From Rhabdophis nuchalis (taxonomy: Eukaryota; Chordata; Lepidosauria; Squamata; Natricidae): a stretch of DNA of 64,000 bases. The notes beneath the pieces were generated by a model that was not told the origin of the DNA, searched no databases, and worked only from the letters and a program-made list of their open reading frames with translations. The DNA lies in contig CM077643.1 of the NCBI GenBank assembly GCA_039707465.1, forward strand, positions 239,852,230 through 239,916,229, read 5' to 3'. Of this stretch, positions 1-14,014 are shown in pieces. How positions within the stretch are numbered: position 1 is the stretch's first letter; each line of letters begins with the position of its first letter. A program made the translations under genes and the position numbers.

Positions 1-55
1 AAAATTGAACTAATATGAGAAGTTTAGATACTTATTGAACTTTAATTGTTGATAG

Positions 56-295
56 CTATAAAGGCATAAGGGTAGGCTCAGATTCTTTCACATTACTACT
101 GCCTGGCATCTGTTCTAGTTGTTTTACATTTGTGTTTTCTGAGGTTTGGCATTTCTCTTGGCAGTCAGACAAAACTGTAGTAGAATTCTCTTCCATACAG
201 GTACTAGACATAGTCTCTATTTTGGACCAGTTATGATCCTTTTTGATAGTAAGATCTATTAAGAAATTTCTCCAATGAACATTCCGATCATGGAC
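56..295 (-). CDS. GZF1: GZF1-like protein, last coding exon F (C-terminal tail)
   Basis: The acceptor is TTCTTCTGTCATAG| and the exon begins in phase 0 with VHDRNVHWRNFL, which lines up with the GZF1 sequence after its last finger (IHDKNTPWKSFL). Then comes a Ser/Thr/Glu-rich, finger-free tail of about 79 codons ending in TAG at 56-58. The tail is shorter than in human GZF1 and poorly conserved beyond its first 15 residues. The 3' UTR and poly(A) site lie beyond the left edge of the window. The six exons A-F join to 2895 nt (964 aa), or to 1998 nt (665 aa) without exon B; human GZF1 is 711 aa. Confidence 0.83.
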   Translation of the reverse strand, partial: VHDRNVHWRNFLIDLTIKKDHNWSKIETMSSTCMEENSTTVLSDCQEKCQTSENTNVKQLEQMPGSSNVKESEPTLMPL

Positions 296-1415
<1,120 letters not shown>

Positions 1416-1659
1416 GCTAGTTTATTTCCAATCCTAATGTCACTGTTTAACACATATGTCTAGTTTGCTTTTTGACCTTTGTGACCTGCAGAGGTGAGGA
1501 CAGGCTAGATCGGATGTGTTGAACTCACGTCATTGGGACTTTTTTCTCCTTTGCTAAACTGGGTGTGGGCATGGCCAACATGTGACACATCTGGCCTGTG
1601 GGCTGGGAGTTGACAGCCCTGGCCTAGATCATGCTTGCATATGTATTGGACTGGCATAG

Positions 1660-1888
1660 CACTTAGCAATAGCACTTAAACTTATATACTGCTTCACAGT
1701 GCTTTACAGTCCTCTCTAAGCGGTTTACAAAGGCAGCCTATTGCCCCCAACAATCTGGGTCCTCATTTTACAGACCTCGGAAGGATGGATTGCTGAATCA
1801 ACCTTGAGCTGGTGATAATCAAACTGCCAGAAGTTGGCAGAATTAGCTTGCAACACAGTGACATTTTAACCACTGTGCCACCTCTGCA
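1660..1888 (-). mobile_element. Sauria-type tRNA-derived SINE
   Basis: On the minus strand it begins GAGGTGGCACAGTGGTTAAA, a tRNA-like A-box region. It continues through the conserved TCCATCCTTCCGAGG and GTAAACCGCTTAGAGAGG blocks and ends in an AAGTGCTATTGCTAAG repeat tail. Further copies lie at 13852, 25765, 36697 and 61162. Confidence 0.78.
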
Positions 1889-2091
1889 TAGATGCATAGA
1901 TATTTGGCGTGCGAACTAAATTATTTTAAGTGCAATTAATGAACAGAAAGTTATTATTTTTTAAACCAACAGAAAAACTATGGGGATCCTAGTTTTCTTT
2001 ACGTGATACACATATCTTTTTTGTTTCTGTTATAATTTTGCACCAGTGAAGTTAAAACCAATTTCATTGTAATTTTTACAATGACAATAAA

Positions 2092-2218
<127 letters not shown>

Positions 2219-2299
2219 GGATTTATGGTAAAGGTGAACACTGAACTCCAGAAACCTGTTTTGCATATCCATCTATCCAAGGCACCATTTCTTCCATAC

Positions 2300-2467
2300 C
2301 TGCATGAACATTACTATGTTGGGCTAATGAAGCTCTCAATCCAAAGGTTTTCCCACATACGTCACACTTGAATGGCTTAGCTCCCATGTGACAAAGCTTG
2401 TGACTTTTTAAATATTCATTGGTAGCAAAATGTTTTCCACACACATCACATCTGAAGAGGCGTTCTC
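2300..2467 (-). CDS. GZF1: GZF1-like protein, coding exon D (two zinc fingers)
   Basis: A 168-nt exon, acceptor TTTCCTTTACAG| and donor CATGCAG|GTATGG, phase 1 at both ends. It encodes two complete C2H2 fingers, CDVCGKHFATNEYLKSH..CH and CDVCGKTFGLRASLAQH..VH, joined by an MGAKPFK linker. They align with the GZF1 fingers containing SFASKEYLKHH and TFAQRNSLYQH. Only 83 bp separate the donor from the end of a 126-bp (ATT)n tract in the following intron. Confidence 0.88.
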
Positions 2468-2844
2468 CTGTAAAGGAAATACATGCATACATACACATGT
2501 ATCTATTGTAGCCATCGTGCTAGTCTCTTTTATGGTAAGAAACATTATACAGACAAGGGATAATTGAATGAATATTTCAATTCCAATGCAGGATCATCCA
2601 AATTGAGGATCACCTGTCAGATTTTTTTTCAAAATAATGTTTTCTCGAGCTTTTCTTAATATATTTCTCTTTTCCTTCCCCGTGATTATTAAAAATCTTT
2701 CAGAAATAATGCATTTTACTGTTCACAATACTGAGAAACCTTGTGAAGCCATGAATAACCTGAGAATTCTGTCAGTTTGCTGTGTCCCATATGCCCAAGG
2801 GCTTATTTGTAAAGTTATATACTTGCATATTATACAAGTTGTCC

Positions 2845-3445
2845 TTGACATACAACTGGTTACCTAGCAACTATTCAAAGCTATGGCAGACCCTGAAAAA
2901 GCCACTTATGATACAGATTTGAAGTTCTGACGGCCTGCCCCTCCCCCCGTCACATGACTGCACATTATGATGTTTTTGGCTAGTTTCCAGCAATGCCCAT
3001 TATGGACTAAGGACTTAACAACCATGCCCCCCAAAAATGCAGTCCCATGATGAGCTGCTTAATGACTGGCATGACTTACGACCCTAATTCTGGGCTCAAT
3101 TATGGTCATAAGTCAACCACTACCTGTGGTTCTCAGAAACTACAATTGGGACTAGCAATTCTGTTGCTAAGCTCTATGGTCACTAAATGAAGCATCACAG
3201 AACTATGATAGGTTTACGTTCTTACTTCCCTTTCAATTGTTAAGCGAATCACTATGGTTGTTAAGCAAAACATCACAAGACACAACTTCACATTTTATAA
3301 AAGCCAGTTTTATAAAAGCCAGTTGTAAGGTGTGATCACGTGATGGGACACTGCAATGGTCACAAATGTAAGGATTGGTTGCATACAAAGCTGTTTTTTT
3401 TACACTGTGTTACTAAAAATGGTCATTAAACGAGGGCTGTCAGTA
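2845..3445. mobile_element. Degenerate copy of a TA-flanked MITE family
   Basis: It begins GTTGTCCTTGACATACAACT and contains the family's tracts (TTAAGCGAATCACTATGGTTG, GATCACGTGA, ATGGTCATTAAACGA) seen more intact at 12088-12482. It lies in intron C-D. Both ends are eroded. Confidence 0.5.
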
Positions 3446-6016
<2,571 letters not shown>

Positions 6017-6077
6017 GCAAAAAAACATTTTAAAACAAAATGTATCAGGAAAAAAGGAAGAGGTAGTCAAAGCTGAC

Positions 6078-6974
6078 CTGGTATGAATCTTGAGCTGTGT
6101 TGGCTGAGCAAACGTTGAGTTACAAATGCCACACCGATATGGCTTCTCTCCTGTGTGGGTCCTCATGTGAAAAACAAGCGCTGTTCTTGAGCTCAGGACT
6201 TTCCCACAGACGGAGCAGAGGGGCCGCTTCACTCGACCTTCATGCTTCCTCACAGAGTGAGTCCTCACATCCCTCTTCCTTTTGAAAGTGGCATTGCACA
6301 CAGTGCAGGCAAACTTCCTGTCTTCTGTGTGCACACAGGCTCGGTGCTCTTTCCAGCTGTTATAACTTGCAAAGGATTTGTTGCAAACATCACACTGATA
6401 TACTTTCCCGGGCAAGGAATGATGAATTTCTTTGCAGTGGATGACATATTTCTTTCGTGACGGAAACTTCTCTGTGCATTTGGTACAGGCTATGATGTAA
6501 GTAGATGTCGGGATGGCCTTGTTTTTCTTAACTTTGCAATTTGTATCCCATTCGGGGTCTTCTGTATCGTGAACATTTGAGTCCTCACTGCAATTATCTG
6601 AAGAGAAGGCCTCATTGTCTTTATCGCTGCATACACCTGCTTCACAAACTCTTTCTTCATTTCCTTTCTCATCCACAGTCCCTTGTCTACAAATTTCCTC
6701 CTTTTCAGTATTATTTTCAGTACCTAGTTCCAGCTTCTTGTTTGATTGATTGTCAGATTGTGCTTCCTCTGGAAGAGATCTACTAGATTTTCCCTCAGGC
6801 TCCTGAGTAGTTTTGCCAAGTAATTCCTTTGGCAGATCATTATTTGGCACTTTGAGTTGTGTTTTGTCACTCACGTTGTTTCTATTATCTATCACATCTA
6901 CTTTTTCTGCTGGCGGAACTATTGTCCAGTAAGCTGGCATGCATTTCCCATCTTTCTTGGATTCGTGTATTTTT
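6078..6974 (-). CDS. GZF1: GZF1-like protein, coding exon B: in-phase duplicated five-finger cassette
   Basis: The acceptor is TTCTCCAATAG| after a good pyrimidine tract and the donor is CCAG|GTCAGC. The exon is 897 nt, entered with one base completing a codon and left with two, so it is symmetric and can be skipped. It encodes about 155 residues of Glu/Asp/Ser-rich linker and then five complete C2H2 fingers. Finger 3 (FKRKRDVRTH) and finger 4 (LSSRTALVFH) resemble canonical GZF1 more than the exon A fingers do. The whole module is collinear with the end of exon A. If A joins B, the junction reads HVRKIH, which still supplies the last His of finger 5. No BTB is encoded upstream of this exon within the preceding intron. 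A Helitron with long CA, GGAT and AGAT runs starts 62 bp past the donor and prolongs the open frame artificially. Confidence 0.85.
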
Positions 6975-7472
6975 CTATTGGAGAAAAAAGAATCTACAGA
7001 TAGGAAAATGGTTTTTTTACCCTTACAGAAACTTTTAAAAGCCATTTGCACATAGTATCTTCTCAAATGAGAGCCATCAGCCTGATTTTGCCCAATAACT
7101 TTGTCCCAAGCTCTCAAAATAAGGAATTTTAAACTCTTTAGCCCTATCCACTCAGGCTGCCCTGAAAATTACAAATGGGGTTTCCAACAACCACAGCTCT
7201 CACATAGGTTCCCCCTCTTTGTCATACAGCAAGGTGCAGAAATCACATTGACTGGATTCAGTCAACAGAGGAAACAAAAACCGGACTTCTGGTGGGAATT
7301 ACCGTATTTTTCACTCCATAAGACACACTTTATTTTCTGCCCTAAGTGGGTGAAAATGCGCACTCACATTTGCGAACCAGTAGGGAGGGTAAATGGATAA
7401 TACCTCTGGGAGGAGGAGGGTGTAGGGCCCAGTGGGAGGAATGAAGGGGAAGTTATTACAACAACCAACATT
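6975..7472. other. Intron A-B, part next to exon B
   Basis: No second BTB exon upstream of exon B was found here. Bases 7300-7400 contain a fragment, TTTGCGAACCAGTAGGGA, also seen at 51220 and related to the CAGTGGTGGG hAT family. Confidence 0.45.
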
Positions 7473-7489
7473 TTGAGCCTGGTTCGTAA

Positions 7490-8372
7490 GCAACTTTTGG
7501 GGGGCTGTAACTTTGAACAGTTGCAAAGTGATTGGTGCGGGTGTTTAGATGCTACTTTCTTCCATGTGTGGTGGACTTGCAATAAGGTCAAAGCTTTTTG
7601 GATAAAAATATGGTGGGTTATGCAAAACGTATTTAAGAAAAGATTAGAATTTACCCCGCAAATGTTTCTATTGGGCATAACTAAGGATTTTCGTAAAGGG
7701 GAAACAAAATTGTTTTTGTATATGGTTACAGCAGCTAGGTTGTTGATTGCTCAACATTGGAAGAAAGATTTTGTACCGACAATTGCTCAATGGATTCAAA
7801 AAGTGGCGGGGTTTGCGGAAATGGCAAAACTTTCAGCTTTCCTAAAAGACCAGAAGCAGGAGAGCTACACGCAGGAATGGGTAAAATGGATTAATTATAT
7901 ACAGAATAAATATCAGACTGGGAAATACCATGTAGCTTTTAGGTAGGAATGTTTGGATTGATAGGTGAATAGATTAAACAATATCTGGGATGTTTGGAAT
8001 GTTTAAAGTGGTGTACAGCGGAACTCAGGGGGGGGTGGGATTGACTGGGAGGTGGGGGTGGGTTAGGGTGGAGGGTGGGGAAATATAAGTGGATAAGCAA
8101 TATAGAGATGGGTACAATGGGATATGGTTATGTTATGATGTATATATGCTGATTTAACCTGGAAGAGGGTGTCAGGGAGAGATTGATGTATCTTACACTA
8201 AATTTATATCATGTTGGTCGGGGGTATAATACTCAATATTTGAATGAGAATTTTATTTTAAGACGGGGGGAGGTGAGGGGTATACTTTTTGTATGTGATT
8301 TTATATTATATGTCGGGGGGGTAAAAGGGGGGGAAACTTGTCTGAATAAAACTTTTGCAATAAAAAAAAAAG
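7490..8372 (+). mobile_element. 3' end of an L1-type LINE (ORF2 C-terminus and 3' UTR)
   Basis: The open frame up to 7946 encodes the C-terminal segment of L1 ORF2p. It has the FFHVWWTCNKVKAFWIKIWW block, then LLIAQHWKK and a terminal W-rich stretch. A G-rich 3' UTR of about 400 bp follows and ends AATAAAACTTTTGCAATA plus an A run at 8362-8372. The element is antisense to the zinc-finger gene and stops 65 bp short of exon A's donor. It is strongly 5' truncated and contains no reverse-transcriptase core. Confidence 0.82.
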
Positions 8373-8436
8373 AAGCCGGAACCCACCCCTGGTACTGTTG
8401 TCTTGCTTTTTATGTATTAAAAAAAGAAGGATTTAC

Positions 8437-9773
8437 CTTACGTGAGTGGTAAAGGCTGACCTCTGAGCAAAACTGGCTGGGCACCACTGACACTTGTAAG
8501 GCTTCTCTCCTGTGTGGGTTCGTATGTGAACTGTCAGGCCACCCTTGGAGCTGATGACTTTGTCACAGTAAGGGCATTGTTGAGGATGCTGCTTCTTTTC
8601 ATGCACCTTGCGCATATGAGCATTGAGATCCTTCTGGCACTGAAACTTTTTCTCACACAGCAAACAAGGGAAGGTCCACTCTCCGCTGTGGACAGTGAGC
8701 CTGTGTTGCCTTAGACTCTGACAATTGGGAAAGAGTTGGCTACATATATTGCAGCTGTACCTAACTCCCAAGCTTGGGCTATGCTCCAATTCCATATGCG
8801 ATTGGTACTGCTCAGCAAAATGGAATAGATAATTACACTTGTCACAGGGATATGATCTTGGCAAGGCTTTTGATACATTGCAGGTTGTTTTTCTGAGTTT
8901 GACCTTAGAAAACGTCAAGCTACTTTCATCGTTTTGGCCAGGCAATATCCTGCTTAAAACGACGTGGGCTTCCTTCAAGTCTTCCTCATTTACTGAAGGA
9001 CAGTCAGCCTCACTGGTATGCTCAGACGTCGTAGCCGACTCTTCTTTGGAATTACAACTCGCAACCCTATCTTCATTAGGGCTTACATGCATATTTTTAA
9101 TATCATCAAAATTGGTGGTTGGTTTTGAATGGGTCGTTCTTTTTCCCAAATGATTCTTCTTCATCAGTGCAGCAGCCAAATCAGGAGATAAACCACGCTG
9201 TGTTTTTTCGCCTCCAAGTTCTGTTCGATTCCCAGGCAATCTAACACCTTTCCTTTTTTTCAAAAGAACATTTGGTTCCAAGTTTCCACCTACTACCTTC
9301 ATTTCTTCCAAAATTTCAAGCAGATCTTGGCATTCAAATCTCTTAGCGATCTCCTTGAACTGGTGCAGTTTGCTCACTTCAATTTCTAATTCTGCAGTGT
9401 AGACAAACTTCAGGAATGAGACAAATTCTTCAGCATGCATATCCTGGAGGAACACTGCACAGCTTTTGACTTTTTTCATTTCATTATTGAGAAAAATGTT
9501 TTTAAAGTAATTGCTAGAAGCTGCTAAAACAGCTTTGTGGACATAAAATTCTTGTTGGCTACCCCGCTCCTCTATGTATATTGTAACATCACAAAAATGT
9601 CCAAATTCATAGAAGGAATGTAATGTACTCAAGAGGTTGGAGGCAGCAACACTGGATTTCATGAAAATCTTCTTTTTTTCCATCCTGTTAAACGGAAATA
9701 CAGTTGACAACATTTCATCAGCTTCATCAATTACCCTTCTCATCCAAATCAGTTTTGATGTCAGATCTTCCAT
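8437..9773 (-). CDS. GZF1: GZF1-like BTB/C2H2 zinc-finger protein, coding exon A (BTB domain and fingers 1-5)
   Basis: First coding exon of a nuclear, DNA-binding BTB zinc-finger protein. The BTB domain (about residues 45-160) shows FCDVTIYI and HKAVLAASSNYF, the dimerisation core of the family. A basic/acidic linker follows, then five C2H2 fingers at about residues 307-446. Finger spacing, including the HTGEKPY linker between fingers 4 and 5, matches GZF1. The ATG at 9771-9773 has A at -3 and G at +4. A second Met at residue 38 fits the start of mammalian GZF1 better, so the first 37 residues may be a reptile extension. The exon ends AAG|GTAAAT in phase 2; a CAC|GTAAGG donor 6 bases upstream is an alternative. 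Finger 5 takes its last His from the next exon. Known GZF1 is a transcriptional repressor acting through BTB. Orthology is uncertain: this could be a GZF1 paralogue, since it sits near GABRP. Confidence 0.88.
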
Positions 9774-10693
9774 ATTCTCACTAAGGACTTATATACAAGT
9801 TTTCAGTATTTAAAATTCTTGCAATCACAGGCTAGATAGACGATGCTAGATTAACTGAGAAAAATTCTCATTTAATTCAAAAGCTGCAATATCATCTATG
9901 CTTACTTGTTGCATTATATTCTAGCCCCTGTCCTCTACAATTGTGAATTGTGTAAAGCTGAAAGGATGACTTTTTGATAACCAATATATATAAAACAAAA
10001 AAACAAAGCATACATAATTCAAATTCTTCTACACTCGTGTAAAATTTTGTGAAATATTACTTTTCTGTATGAAAGCAGCCAAGTTGGAAAGGAGGAAGCT
10101 TTTTTGATTAACCCAATGAAACAAGAATAGATCTAACTTTGTCAGAGGTCTGATTCATACATTCTTAATGCTAAATTCAGTAGATTTTACAGTAAATGGC
10201 AGTTTGTTCCAGAGCCGGTACCACTCCAAATGGAATGAATACTGCTCCTTCAGAAACTTTCAGGTACGGTATGTAGAAAGAGACACAAAAAATACTAAAT
10301 CAGACTTTTGCCCCAACTCTTTCTCTTTCTGCTTGAAAGGGAATTGTTTTTATTTAAATAAAAGAATATTAAAAAAAATACAAACTGCCTGTTGTAATGC
10401 AACTCAGCAAAACCTTCATCTGAAGGATTGCCTTAAATGGATCAGACAATTTGCAGGACTAGTTGATAATTAACAGAGCAGGATCCCTGGATCTATTTCT
10501 AGGGAAATTACACATTTGCCCTTGCTTCTCAGAAGAGAAAGCTGGTGTATCTAGAATATGTATTTCATTTTTTGGACTGACAGAGAATGATCAAAAAGAG
10601 GCATTACTATCCTACAATCATCCCACATAAGCCTAGACCACACAGCTTGTCAATTGTAGCAGCAGGGGAATGCACTAATATGTTGAACTATAA
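9774..10693. other. Sequence upstream of the GZF1-like start codon
   Basis: Probably 5' UTR or intron. No clear exon boundary: AAGTCCTTAG| at about 9781 is a possible acceptor, but its pyrimidine tract is poor. No repeat family recognised. Confidence 0.35.
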
Positions 10694-11078
10694 CAGTGAT
10701 GACGAACCTATTGCACGGGTGCCACAGGTGGCACGCGGAACCATTTTTTAGGTGCGTGTCCTGTCAGCTCCAAGCGTGCCCTGTCAGCTCCAGCGCGCAT
10801 GTGTGCACTGGCCAGCTGATTTAGGCCTTCTTTTGAGGCCATTTTTCGCCCTCTGGAAGCTTCAGAAAGTTCCTGAAGCTTCTGGAGGTGGGGAGGGGAG
10901 GCTGTTTTCACCCTCCCCAGGCTCCTAAAAAGCCTCTGAAGCCTGGGGAGGGCGAAAAAAGCACACCAAAAGCAGGGGGTCACGCACATAGCATCATGGG
11001 TGTGGCACGCCCATGCTCGACCCCCCCTGCGCTCTCCCCACTTTTGGCACGCGAGCCAAAAAAGGTTAGCCATCACTG
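10694..11078. mobile_element. hAT MITE, family 1 (TIR CAGTGATGGCGAACCT)
   Basis: A 385-bp element starting CAGTGATGACGAACCT and ending AAGGTTAGCCATCACTG, flanked by a perfect 8-bp duplication AACTATAA (10686-10693 and 11079-11086). The GC-rich interior has no transposase. Open frames here are artefacts. Confidence 0.88.
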
Positions 11079-11444
11079 AACTATAATCTCCAAGGGCATT
11101 ATGCTGGGGAAAGGTATAATACAGCAGTAATGGCAACTGGAGAGGTTGCAATTCAAGGCCTCATTCAACAGGGATTCCTTTGGATCTTTACTCTCCCTTA
11201 GTCCAGACTACCTCACAAGGAGATTGTGAGGATAACTATAGCGGAGAACTCCATGGAAGCCATGAGGGTTGACTTCTCAGAAAAAAACTGAAGGGCATAA
11301 ATGCTATGTTTTCTGAAAATTGCCCAAAATATAGAGAAAAGTTTTATTTCTTAATCTCGCAAATGGGCAAATCTTTACCAAAACTGAAAGGGAGCCAGGA
11401 TTAATGAAGCAAAAGCAGTGTTCCATGTGGTACTTATGTTAAGG

Positions 11445-11578
11445 CAGGAGTGTCAAACTCGTGTCGTCATAGAGGTGCCACGTGACATATGGGGATTTCC
11501 CCCCCTTCGCTAAACCAGCAGTGGGTGTGGCCAGCACATGACGCATCCGTCCTATGGGCCAGGAGTTTGACAGCCCTG
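11445..11578. mobile_element. hAT MITE, family 3 (TIR CAGGAGTGTCAAACTC)
   Basis: A 134-bp element between perfect 8-bp duplications TGTTAAGG (11437-11444 and 11579-11586). The ends are CAGGAGTGTCAAACTC and GAGTTTGACAGCCCTG. A second copy lies at 49660-49794, and a decayed one at about 1513-1619. Confidence 0.87.
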
Positions 11579-11611
11579 TGTTAAGGAATCCGAGGAAGTG
11601 ATCTCCTAACC

Positions 11612-12017
11612 CCGTGATGGCGAACCTATAGCATGAGTGCTGGAAGTGGCACCCAGAGCCATCTCTCCAGGCACATGAGCCGTTGCCCATTGCTTTTCTG
11701 GGTTCCGGTGTGCTGGCCAGCTGGTCTTCATGCTCATGGGAGTGCTGGAAATGGGAAGAGAAGCCACCCGGTGTGCATGCCAGGAAGATGTTCTTCTGAT
11801 TTCTGGTGCTTGCATGAGCTCTGGCCAGTTGGTCTTCATGTGTGCATGCATGCCAGAAACCAGAAGACCAGGTGGCCAGTGCGCATGCTGGAAACTGGAA
11901 GATCATCTTTCTGGTGTGCGCAGACGCACCTGGTGGCTGCTCTTCCAGTTTCCAATAGGCACACGTGGTCCTCCACCCCGGTTCGGCACTTGGTGCCGAA
12001 AAGGTTCGCCAACACTG
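11612..12017. mobile_element. hAT MITE, family 1
   Basis: A 406-bp copy with ends CCGTGATGGCGAACCT and AAGGTTCGCCAACACTG and near-duplicate flanks TCCTAACC / TCTTAACC. The interior is rich in TCTTC/GAAGA and CATGCG motifs. Confidence 0.82.
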
Positions 12018-12087
12018 TCTTAACCATACCCTCCAGAGATGTCCCCTTCTTCCTACTGAGCTGACTGAGGATAATGGCGTTACAATA

Positions 12088-12482
12088 CAGGCAAGTCCTC
12101 AACCTACGACCACAATTGAGTCCAGAATTTATGTTGCTAAGTGAGAAATTTGTTCAGTGAGTTTTGCTCCATTTTACATCTTTTCTTGCCCCATCTGTTA
12201 AGTGAGTCTATGTAACAAACACAGTTGTTAAGTGAATCTGGCTTCCCCATTGACTTTACTTGTCAGAAGGTCACAAGAAGCGGATCACATAACTGCGGGA
12301 CACTGTAACCGTCATAAATATGAACCAGTTGGCAAGCACCTGAATGTAAATCACGTGACCATGGGGAAAAATGCTGCAATGGTCATAAGTGTGAAAAATG
12401 GTCATAACTCACTTTTTTCAGTGCCGTGGCAACGTTGAACGGCCACTAAATGAACTGTTTGTTGTAAGTCGAGGATTACCTG
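12088..12482. mobile_element. TA-flanked MITE (mariner-like), best copy
   Basis: A 395-bp element starting CAGGCAAGTCCTCAACCTAC and ending GTAAGTCGAGGATTACCTG, imperfect terminal inverted repeats flanked by TA on both sides. Other copies lie at 2845, 21138, 32785 and 41722. It has no coding capacity. Confidence 0.75.
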
Positions 12483-12639
12483 TAGAGTATAGTTCTAGAA
12501 ACTCATTGGAAAGCAGCAAGTTGGGGCCTGGCTTTTACTTGGTCACCCAAAGAGGCTGGTTGCATTAGGACCCTTCCAGTTTCAGATAGTTGAAAAGGTC
12601 ATGCAGCAGCCTTGAGTGACAAGACCTATTCCTAAGCAA

Positions 12640-13300
12640 GTGCATCTAGCCCCTTGCCCGGTCGCGAGCAAACAAAGAGGCTGCAGCCCATCTTCCCACC
12701 CAGCCTGTTTGGCCCAAACATCAATCGGGACGATGCTCCGAAACGCCTTTCCGGGGCTCCCATCCGGGAAGTTCGACTGACCTGCTCCAAATGGGGGGGG
12801 GGGAGGCGTCGAAACAGGGGGAAGACAACCCGGATTCCCGCGCAGGCGTCACTTAAACCTCGGTTTTCAAAGAGACTTCGGAGGCCTCCATAGAGGCGCA
12901 GCCCCGGCACCACGGGATAAGGGAAGGCGTGCTTGTGAGTTTGGCGCACGTCCCCTTTCTTCGCCGTCATCGATGGTATGCCATTGAGCCGGATCGGAGC
13001 CCGCCATCTTTCTGGTGGGCAAGGAAGCCTCAGAAGCCAGCAAGTCTAGCGTGTTTAGCGAAACACGCCAGACTTGCTGTGCTCTCGCGCCACCTGCTGG
13101 AGAAAGGAACAGTTTAGGAAGAGCGGCGCAATTTGGGGGGGGGAGGAGGGGAGACACCTCGCCTCCGCTCTGTGTCGTCTTTCGCTTTGTAGCGTTGCTC
13201 CCCCCGTTTTCCCGAAGCTTATAGAAGTGCAACGTGGACCCTGCAAAACTCGGTGAGAGAGAAAGTCAGGGAGAGAAACAGCGAGTAAGCAAGCGGCGTT
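12640..13300 (-). promoter_or_regulatory. CpG-rich tract, probable promoter of the GZF1-like gene
   Basis: This is the only long CpG-dense, low-repeat stretch upstream of the zinc-finger gene. At about 13000-13010 it holds CCGCCATCTT, which on the minus strand reads AAGATGGCGG. This YY1-type motif is often found just downstream of start sites in the sense direction, here pointing towards the zinc-finger gene. A 42-bp palindrome lies at 13038-13079. No TATA box was seen. No spliced 5' UTR exon could be defined between here and the ATG at 9773, though one is expected. A bidirectional promoter cannot be excluded. Confidence 0.6.
13038..13079. repeat. Near-perfect 42-bp inverted repeat inside the CpG tract
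   Basis: The left arm CAGCAAGTCTAGCGTGTTT is followed by the 4-base loop AGCG and then an arm that is its reverse complement except at one position (A versus G). That gives two 19-bp arms. In DNA it could form a cruciform or bind a dimeric factor; if transcribed it would form a stable stem-loop with one non-canonical pair. Its function is unknown. Confidence 0.9.
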
Positions 13301-13851
13301 TGGGTCACGCTAGGATGCACTGAGAGTCATCCCCACCTAAAGTAAATTTCTGCTTCCTTGAGAAGGCTTCTTTGTTCCATCCTCGTGCATAGAGAAATAG
13401 CTGTAAGCCACATAATACAGCTTTGCCCATGTCTTCCCCGGTATAAATCCTGCTGGATTTGATGGCCCCTACTTTGCATTTCGGTGCTTAAGATTTCCAC
13501 CGTATTGCTGTCAAAATGCTGTTTTTGCCGCTAATGGGATGGCAAATTAAAAGTAAGATTCCACAGGACTCCCTACAAAAAAAAAAAAAAAGGAAAAGGG
13601 GGAATAAAATAGTTATCGTAAGTAGTTTAAAAAGAAAGTTGGATAGTTCCATCCTGCTGGTGTCCGTAACAAATTAGGATGATATCCTCATACAAAACAT
13701 CCAGTGTATTTCTGTTCCAACATCTGCAAATATTAAATTGTGATATTTCAGTGTTGTAATTCACATGTCATCGTGTTCCTTCTCTGTATTTGTTCTTCAA
13801 AAGAAGGACTGAAATTGAAGCAGAGAATAATGACATGGGAAGGGCCCAAAC
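13301..13851. other. Single-copy spacer
   Basis: Nothing recognised apart from a poly(A) run at about 13576-13591. Confidence 0.4.
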
Positions 13852-14014
13852 ATTTAGCAATAACACTAGCACTTAGACCTATGTACCGCTTCGTAGTGCT
13901 TTACAGCCCCCTTTAAGCAGTTTACATATTGCCCCCTACAACCTGGGTCCTCATTTTACAACCATAAAAGGATGGAAGGCTGAATCAACTGCATTATAAC
14001 CACTGCTGCATCAT
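13852..14014 (-). mobile_element. Sauria-type SINE fragment
   Basis: Shares AGCACTTAGACCTATGTACC, GTGCTTTACAG and GGGTCCTCATTTTACA (minus-strand SINE 3' half) with the copy at 1660. The tRNA-like head is decayed. Confidence 0.65.

Noticed and set aside
7473..7946. A 157-codon host gene within the zinc-finger intron
   Set aside because: Its WW-rich motifs are the C-terminus of L1 ORF2p, and an L1 3' UTR with poly(A) follows.
10708..12102. Several overlapping frames of 80-155 codons
   Set aside because: All lie in hAT MITEs; GC-rich interiors produce chance open frames on both strands, with no homology or codon signature.
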